Made by a program: the position numbers and the translations under genes. A DNA stretch of 64,000 nucleotides from Saccharothrix sp. HUAS TT1 (GTDB taxonomy: Bacteria > Actinomycetota > Actinomycetes > Mycobacteriales > Pseudonocardiaceae). Position 1 is the first letter of the stretch. Every line of letters starts with the position of its first letter. Location of the stretch: positions 1,612,001-1,676,000 of the forward strand of contig NZ_CP160453.1 of the NCBI RefSeq assembly GCF_040744945.1, in the 5' to 3' direction. The notes below the pieces were generated by a model. That model had not been told where the DNA came from, did no database searches, and was given only the letters and a program-made list of their open reading frames with translations. Positions 44,714 to 55,206 of this stretch are shown here, in pieces.

Positions 44714-45889
44714 TTGAGCGCTCGCGACTGGATCGAGAAGGACTTCTACCGCGAGCTGGGCGTCTCCTCCGACGCCTCGGCCGACGAGATCAAGAAGGCG
44801 TACCGGAAGTTGGCGCGGGAGCTGCACCCCGACGCCAACCCCGGTGACGCCAAGGCCGAGGCGCGCTTCAAGGCGGTCTCCGAGGCGTACGGGGTGCTCT
44901 CCGACGCCTCGAAGCGCAAGCAGTACGACGAGGCCCGCCGCCTCTTCGCCGGGGGCGGCGGGTTCCCGGGCGGGTTCGGCACGGGTGGCGGCGGCGGGTT
45001 CGACGTCGGCGACCTGTTCGGCCGCCAGGGCGGGGCGCAGGCCGGCGGCATGGGCGGGCTCGGCGACCTGCTCGGCGGGTTGTTCAACCGCCGCGGCGGC
45101 GCGTCGGCGTCCGCGACCAGGCCGCGGCGCGGCGAGGACGTGGAGACCGACGTCCGGATCGACTTCACCGAGGCCGTCAAGGGCGCGACCGTGCCCATGC
45201 GGCTGTCCAGCCCGGCGTCCTGCGGCACCTGCGCGGGTTCCGGCGCGCGTCCCGGCACGTCGCCGCGGACGTGCCCGAACTGCGACGGCGCCGGCCTGGT
45301 GACCCGCAACCAGGGCGCGTTCGCGTTCTCCGAGCCGTGCGCCGACTGCCGCGGCACCGGGCGGATCGTGGACGACCCGTGCCCGGAGTGCGGCGGCGAC
45401 GGCGTCAGCACGAGGACCAGGACGCTCACCATCCGCATCCCGCCCGGCGTGGACGACGGCCAGCGGATCAGGCTGGCCGGGCAGGGCGAGCCGGGGCGCA
45501 ACGGCGGTCCCGCGGGCGACCTGTTCGTGCGCGTGCACGTCAACCCGCACCCGATCTTCGGCCGGACCGGCAACGACCTGACCGTGACCGTTCCGGTGAC
45601 CTTCCCCGAGCTGGCGCTCGGCACGACGTTGACCGTGCCGACGCTGGAGGGCAAGGTGACGTTGAAGGTGCCCGCGGGCACGGCCGGTGGCCGGGTGCTG
45701 CGGGCGAAGGGCAAGGGCATCGCCAAGCGCGACGGCCAGGTCGGCGACCTGCTGATCACGCTGGTCGTGGCGGTGCCGAACAACATGGACGCCGCGGCTC
45801 GCGAGGCGTTGGAGCACTACGCGTCGGTGACGGCGGAGCACGACCCGCGCGCCGAGCTCAACGCCCTTTTGGAGAAGAGGTCGGTGTGA
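44714..45889 (+). CDS. dnaJ: Chaperone DnaJ (DnaJ1 type)
   Basis: This 391-residue Hsp40 has a J domain (about 1-70, HPD in 'ARELHPDANPGD'), a long Gly/Phe-rich linker ('GGGGFPGGFGTGGGGG'), four CxxCxGxG zinc-finger motifs ('CGTCAGSG', 'CPNCDGAG', 'CADCRGTG', 'CPECGGDG') and two C-terminal beta barrels. It delivers substrate to DnaK. The start is TTG at 44714 with the actinobacterial N-terminus 'ARDWIEKDFYRELGV'; AGAAGGGGGGCGG lies just upstream. It ends in a GTGTGA junction with hspR. Confidence 0.96.
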   Translation: MSARDWIEKDFYRELGVSSDASADEIKKAYRKLARELHPDANPGDAKAEARFKAVSEAYGVLSDASKRKQYDEARRLFAGGGGFPGGFGTGGGGGFDVGDLFGRQGGAQAGGMGGLGDLLGGLFNRRGGASASATRPRRGEDVETDVRIDFTEAVKGATVPMRLSSPASCGTCAGSGARPGTSPRTCPNCDGAGLVTRNQGAFAFSEPCADCRGTGRIVDDPCPECGGDGVSTRTRTLTIRIPPGVDDGQRIRLAGQGEPGRNGGPAGDLFVRVHVNPHPIFGRTGNDLTVTVPVTFPELALGTTLTVPTLEGKVTLKVPAGTAGGRVLRAKGKGIAKRDGQVGDLLITLVVAVPNNMDAAAREALEHYASVTAEHDPRAELNALLEKRSV

Positions 45890-46308
45890 GCTTCCCGTTC
45901 CCGCCCGGCACCGACGAGGACACCCCGTTCTTCGTCATCTCCGTGGCGGCCCAGTTGTCCGGTCTGCACGCCCAGACGCTGCGCGCCTACGACCGGTTGG
46001 GCCTCGTCTCGCCCGGCCGCACGTCCGGCGGCGGGCGGCGGTACTCGATGCGCGACATCGTGCTGCTGCGGGAGGTGCAGCGCCTCTCCCAGGAGGAGGG
46101 CGTGAACCTCGCCGGCGTCAAGCGGATCATCGAGCTGGAGAACGAGGTCGGCGCGCTGCGCGCCAGGGTGCAGGAGCTGACCGAGGAGCTGGCGTCCGCG
46201 ATGGCCGCCGCCGAGCACGCCGCCGCGTCGGTGCACGCATCGTACCGCCGCGACCTGGTGCCGGTGCGGCACGAGACGGCCCTGGTCGTCTGGAAGCCGA
46301 GGCGCTGA
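45886..46308 (+). CDS. hspR: Heat-shock repressor HspR (MerR family)
   Basis: This 140-residue repressor of chaperone genes has the MerR-type helix-turn-helix ('FFVISVAAQLSGLHAQTLRA', 'YDRLGLVSPGRTSGGGRRYS') and a dimerising coiled coil ('LAGVKRIIELENEVGALRA', 'QELTEELASAMAAAE'), then a C-terminal segment 'RHETALVVWKPRR'. It binds HAIR sites, seen before dnaK (two) and clpB (one). GTG 45886 overlaps the dnaJ stop. DnaK acts as co-repressor in known systems. A hairpin at 46310-46335 ends the operon. Confidence 0.95.
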   Translation: MSFPFPPGTDEDTPFFVISVAAQLSGLHAQTLRAYDRLGLVSPGRTSGGGRRYSMRDIVLLREVQRLSQEEGVNLAGVKRIIELENEVGALRARVQELTEELASAMAAAEHAAASVHASYRRDLVPVRHETALVVWKPRR

Positions 46309-46309
46309 C

Positions 46310-46335
46310 GCGCCGCGGTCGCACGACCGCGGCGC
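46310..46335. terminator. Bidirectional terminator after hspR
   Basis: GCGCCGCGGTC (46310-46320) and GACCGCGGCGC (46325-46335) form a perfect 11-bp stem with a GCAC loop. It lies between the convergent hspR and flavohaemoglobin-like genes. Confidence 0.88.
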
Positions 46336-46357
46336 CACGCCCGGCTCCGGAGCCTGC

Positions 46358-47533
46358 TCAGTCCAGCGTGAACGGGTCGTACTTGATCCGGTCCAGCGGG
46401 GTGCCGGCGACCAGCATCCGCGACACGGTCGCCCGGATCATCGACGGCGAGCCGCAGACCAGCACGTCCCGGTCCTCCCACGCCCCGTAGCGCGTGACCA
46501 CGTCGGCGAGCGTGCCCTGCTCGACGCCGCGCGCGCCCGGGTCGGACTCCAGCACCGGGACGACGGTCAGCCACGGGTTGGTCATGGCGAACCGCTGCAG
46601 GTTGTCCAGGTCGTACAGGTCCTCGCGGGTCCGCCCGCCCAGGAACAGGTGCACCCGAGGGTTCTCGCCCCACTGCGCCATCTCGTCGATGATCGCGTGC
46701 ATCGGGGCGACACCGGTCCCGCCGGCGACCATCAGCACGTCCCGGCCCGACTTGCGGTCGACGGTGAGCCGGCCCATGGGCGGTCCGAGGCGCCAGACGT
46801 CGCCGCGCTGGGTGTGGCCGACGATCGACCGGCTGACCCACCCGCCCTCGACCGAGCGGATGTGGAACTCGATGATGCCGTCCTCGCGCGGCGCGTTGGC
46901 GGGCGAGTAGTACCGCCACATCCGGGCCCGCTGGGGCGTCTCGACGCTGACGTACTGCCCCGAGCGGTAGCCGACCGGGTGGTCCGGCTGCAGCCGCACG
47001 ACCGCCAGGTCCCAGCTCACCCGCTGGTGCTCCAGCACGGTGGCGTGCCAGTAGGCCGGGCCGTCGTCGGCCGCCGCCGCCTCCTGCATCGCCCGGGCCA
47101 TGATCGTGTACGCCTCGGCCCAGGCCATCTCGACCTTGGGCGTCCACGCGGGCCCGGCGAACTTCTTCACCGCCGCCAGCAGCGCCGTGCCGACGGACTC
47201 GTAGTGCGCGTTGACGACGCCGAACTTGCGGTGGTCCCGCCCCAGCTGGCGCAGGAACGGGATCAGGTCGTCGGGGCGGTCCACCATCTGCACGACGTGG
47301 ACCAGGGCGCGCAGCAGTCGGCTGCGCTGGACCTCCATGTTCGCGGGGAACATCTCACGGGTCGCCGGCGCGAGGCTGAAGAGCATGCCGTAGAAGAACT
47401 TCGCGACTTCGTCCTGGCGCGGCTCCACCACCGCGAAGCTCTCCCGGATCATCCGCACCATGGCGGTGACACCAGGAGGAGGTTCGCGGTGTGGTGGGCT
47501 CGGGATGGGGCTCAACACGGCGTTCGCAGTCAT
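46358..47533 (-). CDS. Flavohaemoglobin-like globin/FAD/NAD oxidoreductase (possibly type II)
   Basis: This 391-residue three-domain protein has a globin domain (about 20-155, 'FAVVEPRQDEVAKFFYGMLF', proximal His probably in 'LGRDHRKFGVVNAHYESVG'). A FAD-binding reductase domain follows (about 170-270, 'PVGYRSGQYVSVETPQR', 'RYYSPANAP' replacing the usual RxYS motif), then a NAD domain ('VLMVAGGTGVAPMHAII', 'VLVCGSPSMIRATV'). It is about the size of the type II mycobacterial protein (Rv0385, from memory), which differs from classical NO dioxygenases. Reaction: NO detoxification or an electron-transfer activity. GTG/ATG choice: ATG 47533. The long gap upstream contains a possible operator. Confidence 0.88.
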   Translation of the reverse strand: MTANAVLSPIPSPPHREPPPGVTAMVRMIRESFAVVEPRQDEVAKFFYGMLFSLAPATREMFPANMEVQRSRLLRALVHVVQMVDRPDDLIPFLRQLGRDHRKFGVVNAHYESVGTALLAAVKKFAGPAWTPKVEMAWAEAYTIMARAMQEAAAADDGPAYWHATVLEHQRVSWDLAVVRLQPDHPVGYRSGQYVSVETPQRARMWRYYSPANAPREDGIIEFHIRSVEGGWVSRSIVGHTQRGDVWRLGPPMGRLTVDRKSGRDVLMVAGGTGVAPMHAIIDEMAQWGENPRVHLFLGGRTREDLYDLDNLQRFAMTNPWLTVVPVLESDPGARGVEQGTLADVVTRYGAWEDRDVLVCGSPSMIRATVSRMLVAGTPLDRIKYDPFTLD

Positions 47534-47762
47534 GGTCCGGGCGCAGTCTCCACGTTTCTGGCGGCGCCAGCAAGGGCGCTACGTCCTCGTCAAGCTTCCA
47601 TCCCCGACGAGGGGACACTAACCCGCCAACTGGCCGGTCGACTCCTTGATGCCACCTTCGAGTGCAGTGCGATTACGGACGGTCGCGCACAGCTCCCGCG
47701 AACGGGTGGACATTCCCCACCACATATACCGAACTCAGGGCCTGTGGCCCACTGCCGGGTGA

Positions 47763-47780
47763 ACATCTCTCACAAGATGT
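47763..47780. promoter_or_regulatory. Inverted repeat ACATCT-N6-AGATGT upstream of the flavohaemoglobin-like gene
   Basis: The 6-bp arms are perfect. Its AACATCT-like start resembles NsrR-type NO-responsive sites, although I cannot confirm the match. It lies 230 bases upstream of the start, in a 434-bp gap with no supported gene. Confidence 0.4.
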
Positions 47781-47824
47781 GCGGCACTTCCGGCTCCGGA
47801 AGATCATCACGCACCGCCGTCGGA

Positions 47825-47849
47825 CCACCGGGGACGTTCACCCCGGTGG
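47825..47849 (-). terminator. Terminator downstream of the VOC gene
   Basis: CCACCGGGG (47825-47833) pairs perfectly with CCCCGGTGG (47841-47849) around a 7-base loop. It lies 119 bases past the VOC stop in the direction of transcription; it also separates the phased-repeat block from the flavohaemoglobin promoter. Confidence 0.6.
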
Positions 47850-47889
47850 CGGCCGGCCGGGCGGGCTGGTGCGGTGGACCGCAGGGGCC

Positions 47890-47961
47890 TGTGGATTCCC
47901 ACCTGCGGATTGTGGACAACTCGGCCGCCGGTGTGGACAACCGGCTGCGACATGTGGGTGA
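47890..47961. repeat. Phased array of four TGTGG elements, two exact DnaA-box matches
   Basis: TGTGG begins at 47890, 47911, 47932 and 47953, exactly every 21 bp, or two helical turns. Copies 2 and 3 read TGTGGACAA, the complement of TTGTCCACA, a match to the high-GC actinobacterial DnaA box. Copy 1 is TGTGGATTC and copy 4 TGTGGGTGA. All face the same way. The block is in the gene-free gap just past the VOC stop codon. Confidence 0.6.
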
Positions 47962-47967
47962 CGGGCC

Positions 47968-48348
47968 TCAGGCCCCGGCGCCCCGCTCCGCCGCGCTGCG
48001 CTCGACGCAGAACTCGTTGCCCTCCGGGTCGGCCAGGACGACCCACCCGGTGCCGTCCGGCCGGCGCATGTCGGACACCAGCGCGGCCCCGAGCCCGACC
48101 AGCCGCTCGACCTCGGCGTCCCGGGTGGTGTCCGGTCGCAGGTCGAGGTGCACGCGGTTCTTCCCGCTCTTGGCTTCGGGGACCCGGATGAACAGCAGGG
48201 CCGGACCGCCGCCGAGGTCGACCAGCACCTCCGGGTCGCCCGGGGAGTCCTCGTCGGTCAGCGGCCGGCCGGTCACCAGGCTCCAGAAGCCGGCGAGCGC
48301 GTAGGGGTCCTGGCAGTCGATCGTGATGTGCTGCACGAGAGAGGTCAT
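47968..48348 (-). CDS. VOC family (glyoxalase-like) protein
   Basis: This 126-residue vicinal-oxygen-chelate protein has one pair of beta-alpha-beta-beta-beta units: 'VQHITIDCQDPYALAGFWS' with the first metal His, 'LLFIRVPEAKSGKNRVHLDL' with a second His, and 'WVVLADPEGNEFCVE' with the closing Glu. A three-ligand site (His, His, Glu) is consistent with a metal-dependent member. Function could be antibiotic binding, glyoxalase or dioxygenase; there is no further clue. The ATG at 48348 gives the family start 'TSLVQHITID'; longer frames run into the clpB promoter. Confidence 0.82.
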   Translation of the reverse strand: MTSLVQHITIDCQDPYALAGFWSLVTGRPLTDEDSPGDPEVLVDLGGGPALLFIRVPEAKSGKNRVHLDLRPDTTRDAEVERLVGLGAALVSDMRRPDGTGWVVLADPEGNEFCVERSAAERGAGA

Positions 48349-48426
48349 CGGCAGATCGTGGCGGTGACGGCCGATCGGGTGCACTTGAGTTTTCCCGCCG
48401 TGGCCCACGCCACACACTTCGACTAG

Positions 48427-48447
48427 GTTGAGCGGAACGGACTCAAC
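48427..48447 (+). promoter_or_regulatory. HAIR element (HspR operator) before clpB
   Basis: TTGAG-N9-CTCAA at 48428-48446 is exact, like the two copies before dnaK. A lone half-site CTTGAGT lies at 48384-48390. It is 79 bases upstream of the clpB start and would let HspR repress clpB. Confidence 0.83.
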
Positions 48448-48524
48448 TTTTCTGACGTTGAGGTGGATGACGGCTGGTGCGCGACGCCCGGCCCCTGCGC
48501 ACGAACACCCGACCGAGGTGAGGA

Positions 48525-51110
<2,586 letters not shown>

Positions 51111-51298
51111 GGCCCACCCCCGGCCGGGACGGGCTCGACGACCGTCGGGCCCTTCCCCGACCGGGGGACCCCGCGTCGGGGTGCGACCGTGATCGCCACC
51201 CGCTGTGACCAGCGATCCGGGTAACAGCTTGATCCGTTCGCGCGACCCACGCGCCAAGTGATCTTCGTTTGTTCCCCGCCGACCGCTACTCTCGCACC

Positions 51299-51994
51299 GT
51301 GGGCATACCGGCGTGGGTCTGGTTCACCGTCGCCGCGGTCGCGGGCGTCGCGGGGTTCGCCCTGCTCGCGACCGACCGGGCGCAGCGAACCGCGCGTAAC
51401 CGCGAACGCCGCCGCTGGGCGGCGCTGCGCGGCTGGCAGTTCGAGGAGACCGACCACGTGCTGCCCACCCGCTGGGAGAGCGGCGCGATCGCCTACTACG
51501 GCGCCGGCGTCGCCAAGGACGTGGTCGCGGGCTCGACCTTCACCGCGGACGGCCGCCGGCAGGTCTACGTGCTCGACCACGAGACCGGCGGCAAGGTCAA
51601 CTCGGTGCTGGTCGGCGTGCGCTGCCGGCGGGCGCTGTCCGTGGTCGTCGAGCTGTGGCTGCCGAGCGTGCCGTTCCAGCGCGACCAGATGCCCGACCTG
51701 CTCGGCCCGGTCGGCTCGCGGTACGCGTTCGTCAGCGAGCTGCCCGCCGCGCGCAAGCTCATCACCCCCGACCTGGTCGACGCCGCCGAGGAGATCGGCG
51801 CGGACGTCACCGTGGTCTGGCTGGAGGACGACTGGGTGCTGGCCGCCGCGCCGCCGAACTCGTCACCCGCCCGGCTGGAGCGGCTGCTGCGCGACCTCGG
51901 CGAGCTGGCCGACGTGATCGACCCGTTCGAGGCCGACCCCGAGGCCGACGCCGGTGGCGAGGTCCACCGCCCGCAGTTCGGGCGCAAGCCGTGA
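51299..51994 (+). CDS. Single-pass membrane protein of unknown function
   Basis: This 231-residue protein has an N-terminal membrane helix ('[20 protein letters not shown]') followed by a basic patch ('[14 protein letters not shown]') and a cytoplasmic domain of about 180 residues that I do not recognise. The domain begins with '[11 protein letters not shown]', and 'GWRFVAEDQGF' occurs at a like position in the protein at 55775, so they may be distant paralogues. TACTCT lies 6 bases before the GTG at 51299, indicating a leaderless transcript; the upstream ATG-type frames would lie in the promoter. It overlaps the SDR gene by a GTGA junction, so both are co-translated. Confidence 0.65.
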   Translation: MGIPAWVWFTVAAVAGVAGFALLATDRAQRTARNRERRRWAALRGWQFEETDHVLPTRWESGAIAYYGAGVAKDVVAGSTFTADGRRQVYVLDHETGGKVNSVLVGVRCRRALSVVVELWLPSVPFQRDQMPDLLGPVGSRYAFVSELPAARKLITPDLVDAAEEIGADVTVVWLEDDWVLAAAPPNSSPARLERLLRDLGELADVIDPFEADPEADAGGEVHRPQFGRKP

Positions 51995-52770
51995 CGCCGC
52001 CGACCGCCCTGGTCACCGGCGCGTCGTCGGGCATCGGGGCCGCGTTCGCCCGCCGGCTCGCCGCCGAGGGCCACGACCTGGTGCTGGTCGCCCGGGACGA
52101 GCGGCGGCTGGAGGAGACCGCGGCCAAGCTGCGGGCCGCGCACGGCATCGCCGCCGAGGTGCTGCCCGCCGACCTGGCCACCGACGCCGGTCGGTCGCTG
52201 GTGGCCGACCTGCTGGCCGAGCGCGAGGTGGACCTGCTGGTCAACAACGCGGGCTTCGCCATCTCCGCGGAGTTCATGGCCGCCGACCCGCTCGAACTGC
52301 GGTCCCAGCTGGACGTGAACGTGACGAGCGTGCTGCGGCTGACCCGCGCGGTGCTGCCCGGCATGGTGGCGCGCGGTCGCGGCGCGGTGGTCAACGTGTC
52401 CAGCGTGGCGGGCTTCCTGCCCGGCCGCGGCACCACCTACAGCGCCGACAAGGCGTGGGTGACGGCGTTCTCCGAGGGCATGGCGATGGCCACGGAGGGC
52501 ACCGGCGTGCGGGTGCTGGCGCTGTGCCCCGGTTTCGTGCGCACCGAGTTCCACCAGCGGGCGCGGATCGACATGTCGAAGACGCCCGACCTGCTCTACC
52601 TCGACGCCGACCGGGTGGTGCACGACTGCCTGGCCGACCTGCGCGCGGGCAAGGCGCTGTCCGTCCCGGGCGCGCAGTACAAGGCCATCACGCTGCTCGC
52701 GCGCCTGGTCCCGCGGGCCCTGGTGCGGCGGATCGCCTCCCGCGCGGCGGGCGGGCGGGGGCGCACCTAA
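51991..52770 (+). CDS. Short-chain dehydrogenase/reductase (SDR)
   Basis: This 259-residue NAD(P)-dependent oxidoreductase has '[20 protein letters not shown]' (cofactor motif), '[16 protein letters not shown]', catalytic Ser in '[15 protein letters not shown]' and Y-x-x-x-K in 'TTYSADKAW'. A C-terminal amphipathic segment ('[15 protein letters not shown]') is typical of lipid-acting or membrane-associated SDRs. Substrate is unknown. GTG 51991 overlaps the stop of the preceding membrane-protein gene. Confidence 0.88.
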   Translation: MTPPTALVTGASSGIGAAFARRLAAEGHDLVLVARDERRLEETAAKLRAAHGIAAEVLPADLATDAGRSLVADLLAEREVDLLVNNAGFAISAEFMAADPLELRSQLDVNVTSVLRLTRAVLPGMVARGRGAVVNVSSVAGFLPGRGTTYSADKAWVTAFSEGMAMATEGTGVRVLALCPGFVRTEFHQRARIDMSKTPDLLYLDADRVVHDCLADLRAGKALSVPGAQYKAITLLARLVPRALVRRIASRAAGGRGRT

Positions 52771-52836
52771 CTCCCGGGAACCCGGACCCCGTCCGGTCCG
52801 TCCCACTCCACTAGTTGGAACAGGGAGGGACCGCCC

Positions 52837-53193
52837 ATGGGCGAGCAGTTCAGAGTGGAGCCGCCGGAGCTCCGCGGGTACGGGGAGTTGCTGACGCGCA
52901 ACGCGCAGCACTTCATGACGATCAAGGAACACGCGGTTGCCAAGGGCGGCGACACCTCCGGTTTCACCGGTCTGCTCTCGCTGCTGCAGCCCGTCGTCAC
53001 CGGCGTGGCGTCGCTGTACGGCGAAACCCTCGACTTCGCCAACCAGATGATGGTCAAGGAGGCCGAGGCGCTGAACAAGACCGCGGACCTCTACGAGCAG
53101 GGCGAGGAGCTGGTGCTGACCCTCCTCGACCAGGTGCTGTCGCAGCTGCACGCGGTCGCCGAGGCGCCGTCGCTCGGGGGTGGCGGGCGGTGA
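52837..53193 (+). CDS. EspC/WXG100-like small helical protein (candidate type VII substrate)
   Basis: This 118-residue, all-helical protein has 'FRVEPPELRGYGELLTRN' at the start, a pattern seen in the ESX-associated EspC (DUF2580) family, and then long amphipathic helices ('MMVKEAEALNKTADLYEQG'). It has no signal peptide or membrane helix. It is the first gene of an operon of three genes coupled by 4-base overlaps; the next encodes a WxG protein. ATG 52837 follows GGGAGGGACC. Secretion by an ESX system is inferred; no secretion machinery gene is present. Confidence 0.7.
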   Translation: MGEQFRVEPPELRGYGELLTRNAQHFMTIKEHAVAKGGDTSGFTGLLSLLQPVVTGVASLYGETLDFANQMMVKEAEALNKTADLYEQGEELVLTLLDQVLSQLHAVAEAPSLGGGGR

Positions 53194-54119
53194 CCGCCTA
53201 CGCGGACGTCGAGGACCCGTCGGTCGCGCTCGGCGCGGCGGCGGAGGACCGGCCCGGCCGGCAGTCGACCAGGGAGCTGATCGAGAAGGCCGGCTGGAAG
53301 ATCCAGGGCGTCAACTGGATCTACGAGAAGGTCACCGGCGAGAACCTGGTCGAAGCGCTGATCAACCCCCTGCTCGGCGACTTCGAGAAGATCGACGAGA
53401 ACGCCAACGCGTGGGACCGGGTGGCCAAGGCGCTGGACTCGGTGCGGCACAACGTCGACGCGGGCGCCGAGCAGCTGTCGTCGCACTGGGACGGTGACGC
53501 GGCCAAGGCGTTCGAGACGCGCATGGGCACCATGTGGGTGATCGCCATCGAGGCGGACTCGCAGGTCGCGCGGATCATCGGCAACCAGTTCCGGTCGACG
53601 GCGAGCACCTGCCGCACCGCGTGCGGGCTGGCGCTGACGCTGCTGGACATGCTGGTCGGCAAGCTGATGGAAGCCGCGATGACGGCGTGGATCCCGGTCG
53701 TCGGCTGGGGCCGCGCGGTGTGGATGGTCTACGACGCGATCCAGATCGTGGACGCCATCCGCAAGATCATCATCGCCATCCAGACGCTGATCGAGGGCGT
53801 CCAGGGCATGGTCGACGGCATCGTCGCGATGGGCACCGCGCTGGCCAAGCTCAAGGACGTGCGCGACGTCAGCGACCTGCTGGACGTGGTCGACGGGTAC
53901 CAGGACGGCCGGGAGAAGTTCGACAACGGCCTGGCGGCGGCGAAGTCCGGCGCGATCGGCGTCGGCCTCGGCGCGTACGGCCTGGGCAAGGCGGGGCACG
54001 CGGCGCACGGCCGCTACAACCAGCCGCCGCCGGCGACACCCGCACCCGCCCCGGCCGCCGCGGGCTCCGGTTCGGGCTCCGGCTCCGGTGCGGGTTCCGG
54101 CGGGGGTGGCGGGGAATGA
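53190..54119 (+). CDS. WXG-motif protein, probable type VII secretion substrate or toxin-like partner
   Basis: This 309-residue protein has a helical N-terminal part with the WxG turn 'LSSHWDGDAAKAFETRMG' (about residue 100). Hydrophobic helices follow ('CGLALTLLDMLVGKLMEAAM', 'WIPVVGWGRAVWMVYDAIQ', 'KIIIAIQTLIEGVQGMVDGI') and then a Gly/Ser/Pro-rich tail ('GSGSGSGAGSGGGGGE'). The layout, a long WxG helical hairpin then a hydrophobic region, resembles actinobacterial ESX substrates of the PPE/LXG class. It has no obvious catalytic C-terminal toxin domain. Coupled by overlaps to the EspC-like gene before and the next gene after. Confidence 0.7.
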   Translation: MTAYADVEDPSVALGAAAEDRPGRQSTRELIEKAGWKIQGVNWIYEKVTGENLVEALINPLLGDFEKIDENANAWDRVAKALDSVRHNVDAGAEQLSSHWDGDAAKAFETRMGTMWVIAIEADSQVARIIGNQFRSTASTCRTACGLALTLLDMLVGKLMEAAMTAWIPVVGWGRAVWMVYDAIQIVDAIRKIIIAIQTLIEGVQGMVDGIVAMGTALAKLKDVRDVSDLLDVVDGYQDGREKFDNGLAAAKSGAIGVGLGAYGLGKAGHAAHGRYNQPPPATPAPAPAAAGSGSGSGSGAGSGGGGGE

Positions 54120-54550
54120 CGTTCCCGTACGACAAGGCGCGGCTGGACGCGCTGGTCGCCGACGTCGAGCAGCGCGTGGCGGCCGTCGACCGGACGGCGC
54201 GCGAGGCGAGCCGGGTGCAACTGCGCTCGCGCGGGCTGTCGCAGGCCGACTTCGCCGAGATCTCCCGGTTCGCCAACAGCCCCGGCGCGCCGCGCGAGCT
54301 GAAGGAGCTCGCGCGGCGGGTCGACGCGGGCGAGATGTCCTGGGAGGACGTCGCGTCCGGGCGGGCGGTGGACGACGAGGGCGTGCAGGCGGCGCTGCGG
54401 ACCGGTGTGCCGGACCTGCAGCGCGCGTACACGGCGATCCAGGAGGGCAACGACCCCGAGGACGTCGTCTCGGCGGGCTCGCCCCGGCCGGGCGGCCGGC
54501 GCGGCGATGACGACGACGAGCCGGGCAGGTTCACCGAGGACGCCTGGTAG
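54116..54550 (+). CDS. Hypothetical acidic protein, third gene of the type VII-like operon
   Basis: This 144-residue, soluble, charged protein is unlike any family I can name. The first half is helical ('ALVADVEQRVAAVDRTAREA'), the middle reads 'ISRFANSPGAPRELKELARRV', and the C-terminus is acidic and disordered ('GRRGDDDDEPGRFTEDAW'). It starts with an ATG overlapping the stop of the WXG gene and so is made with it. A chaperone-like or immunity-like role for the upstream protein is possible by position only. A perfect 28-bp palindrome ends the operon. Confidence 0.6.
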   Translation: MTFPYDKARLDALVADVEQRVAAVDRTAREASRVQLRSRGLSQADFAEISRFANSPGAPRELKELARRVDAGEMSWEDVASGRAVDDEGVQAALRTGVPDLQRAYTAIQEGNDPEDVVSAGSPRPGGRRGDDDDEPGRFTEDAW

Positions 54551-54559
54551 GCGTGGTCG

Positions 54560-54587
54560 CCGGGCGCGGGGACGTCCCCGCGCCCGG
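54560..54587. terminator. Perfect 28-bp palindrome, bidirectional terminator
   Basis: CCGGGCGCGGGGAC (54560-54573) is exactly complementary to 54574-54587, with no spacer; the hairpin forms with a minimal loop. It lies between the type VII-like operon and the convergent gene at 54596. Confidence 0.75.
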
Positions 54588-54595
54588 TCCCGCGC

Positions 54596-55165
54596 TCAGG
54601 TCAGCGTGGGGAAGTCGAACGACCCGCCGCCGGTGTGGTTCGTCCCGACACCGCGCACCACGTCGTAGGCCACCGCGGCGGCGATCGCCAGCGAGCGGAC
54701 CGGCTCCGGCGTGCCCGGCCGCAGGGTCAGCACGTCCCGCCGCACCCGCCGGCCGTCCCGCTTGGCGAGGGCGCCCGGGCTGAACGACGCCACCTCGTGC
54801 AGCAGGCACAGCCGCTGCCCGGCCGGGTCGAGCAGGCCGTACGCGCCGTGCCCCTCGTGCCGCACCGACCCGATCGCCCCGCCGTCCGGCCGGGTCACCA
54901 GGGTCGGCGGCTTGCCGGCGCCCTTGCGGATCAGCAGCACCTGCTGCCCGCGGCTCGTCAGCGCCAGGTCGAACCTGGTGCGCCCGGCGAACGCCGTGAC
55001 CCGCAGCAGCTTCCGCAGCGGCCCGACGAACCCCCGTTCGGCGACCGACGCGACCAGCGCGCCGTGCCCGTCGTGGACGTCGTTCCGGTACGCGGTGCCC
55101 AGCAGGTGGCGCAGCGCGCCCCAGGGCTGCTCGATGATCAGCGTGTCGACGCCGGGGAGGGTCAC
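54596..55165 (-). CDS. Hypothetical protein, possibly LURP-one/scramblase-like
   Basis: This 189-residue soluble protein has alternating beta strands and a C-terminal helix ('RSLAIAAAVAYDVVRGVGT'). The pattern 'GKPPTLVTRPDGGAIGSVRH', 'GAYGLLDPAGQRLCLLHEV' suggests the tubby/LURP-one-related fold found in phospholipid-scramblase-like proteins, but this is weak. GTG 55165 was chosen because TACGCT lies 8 bases upstream on the minus strand. Its start is only 41 bases from the pyrE start in opposite direction, and the two promoters overlap. Confidence 0.55.
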   Translation of the reverse strand: MTLPGVDTLIIEQPWGALRHLLGTAYRNDVHDGHGALVASVAERGFVGPLRKLLRVTAFAGRTRFDLALTSRGQQVLLIRKGAGKPPTLVTRPDGGAIGSVRHEGHGAYGLLDPAGQRLCLLHEVASFSPGALAKRDGRRVRRDVLTLRPGTPEPVRSLAIAAAVAYDVVRGVGTNHTGGGSFDFPTLT

Positions 55166-55206
55166 GGTGTGCCAGCGTACGGCGCGGTATGACACTCTTG
55201 GGACCC

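Noticed and set aside
47911..47940. DnaA boxes as a chromosomal origin
   Set aside because: No dnaA, dnaN, recF or gyrB neighbour is present, and no AT-rich unwinding region lies beside the array.
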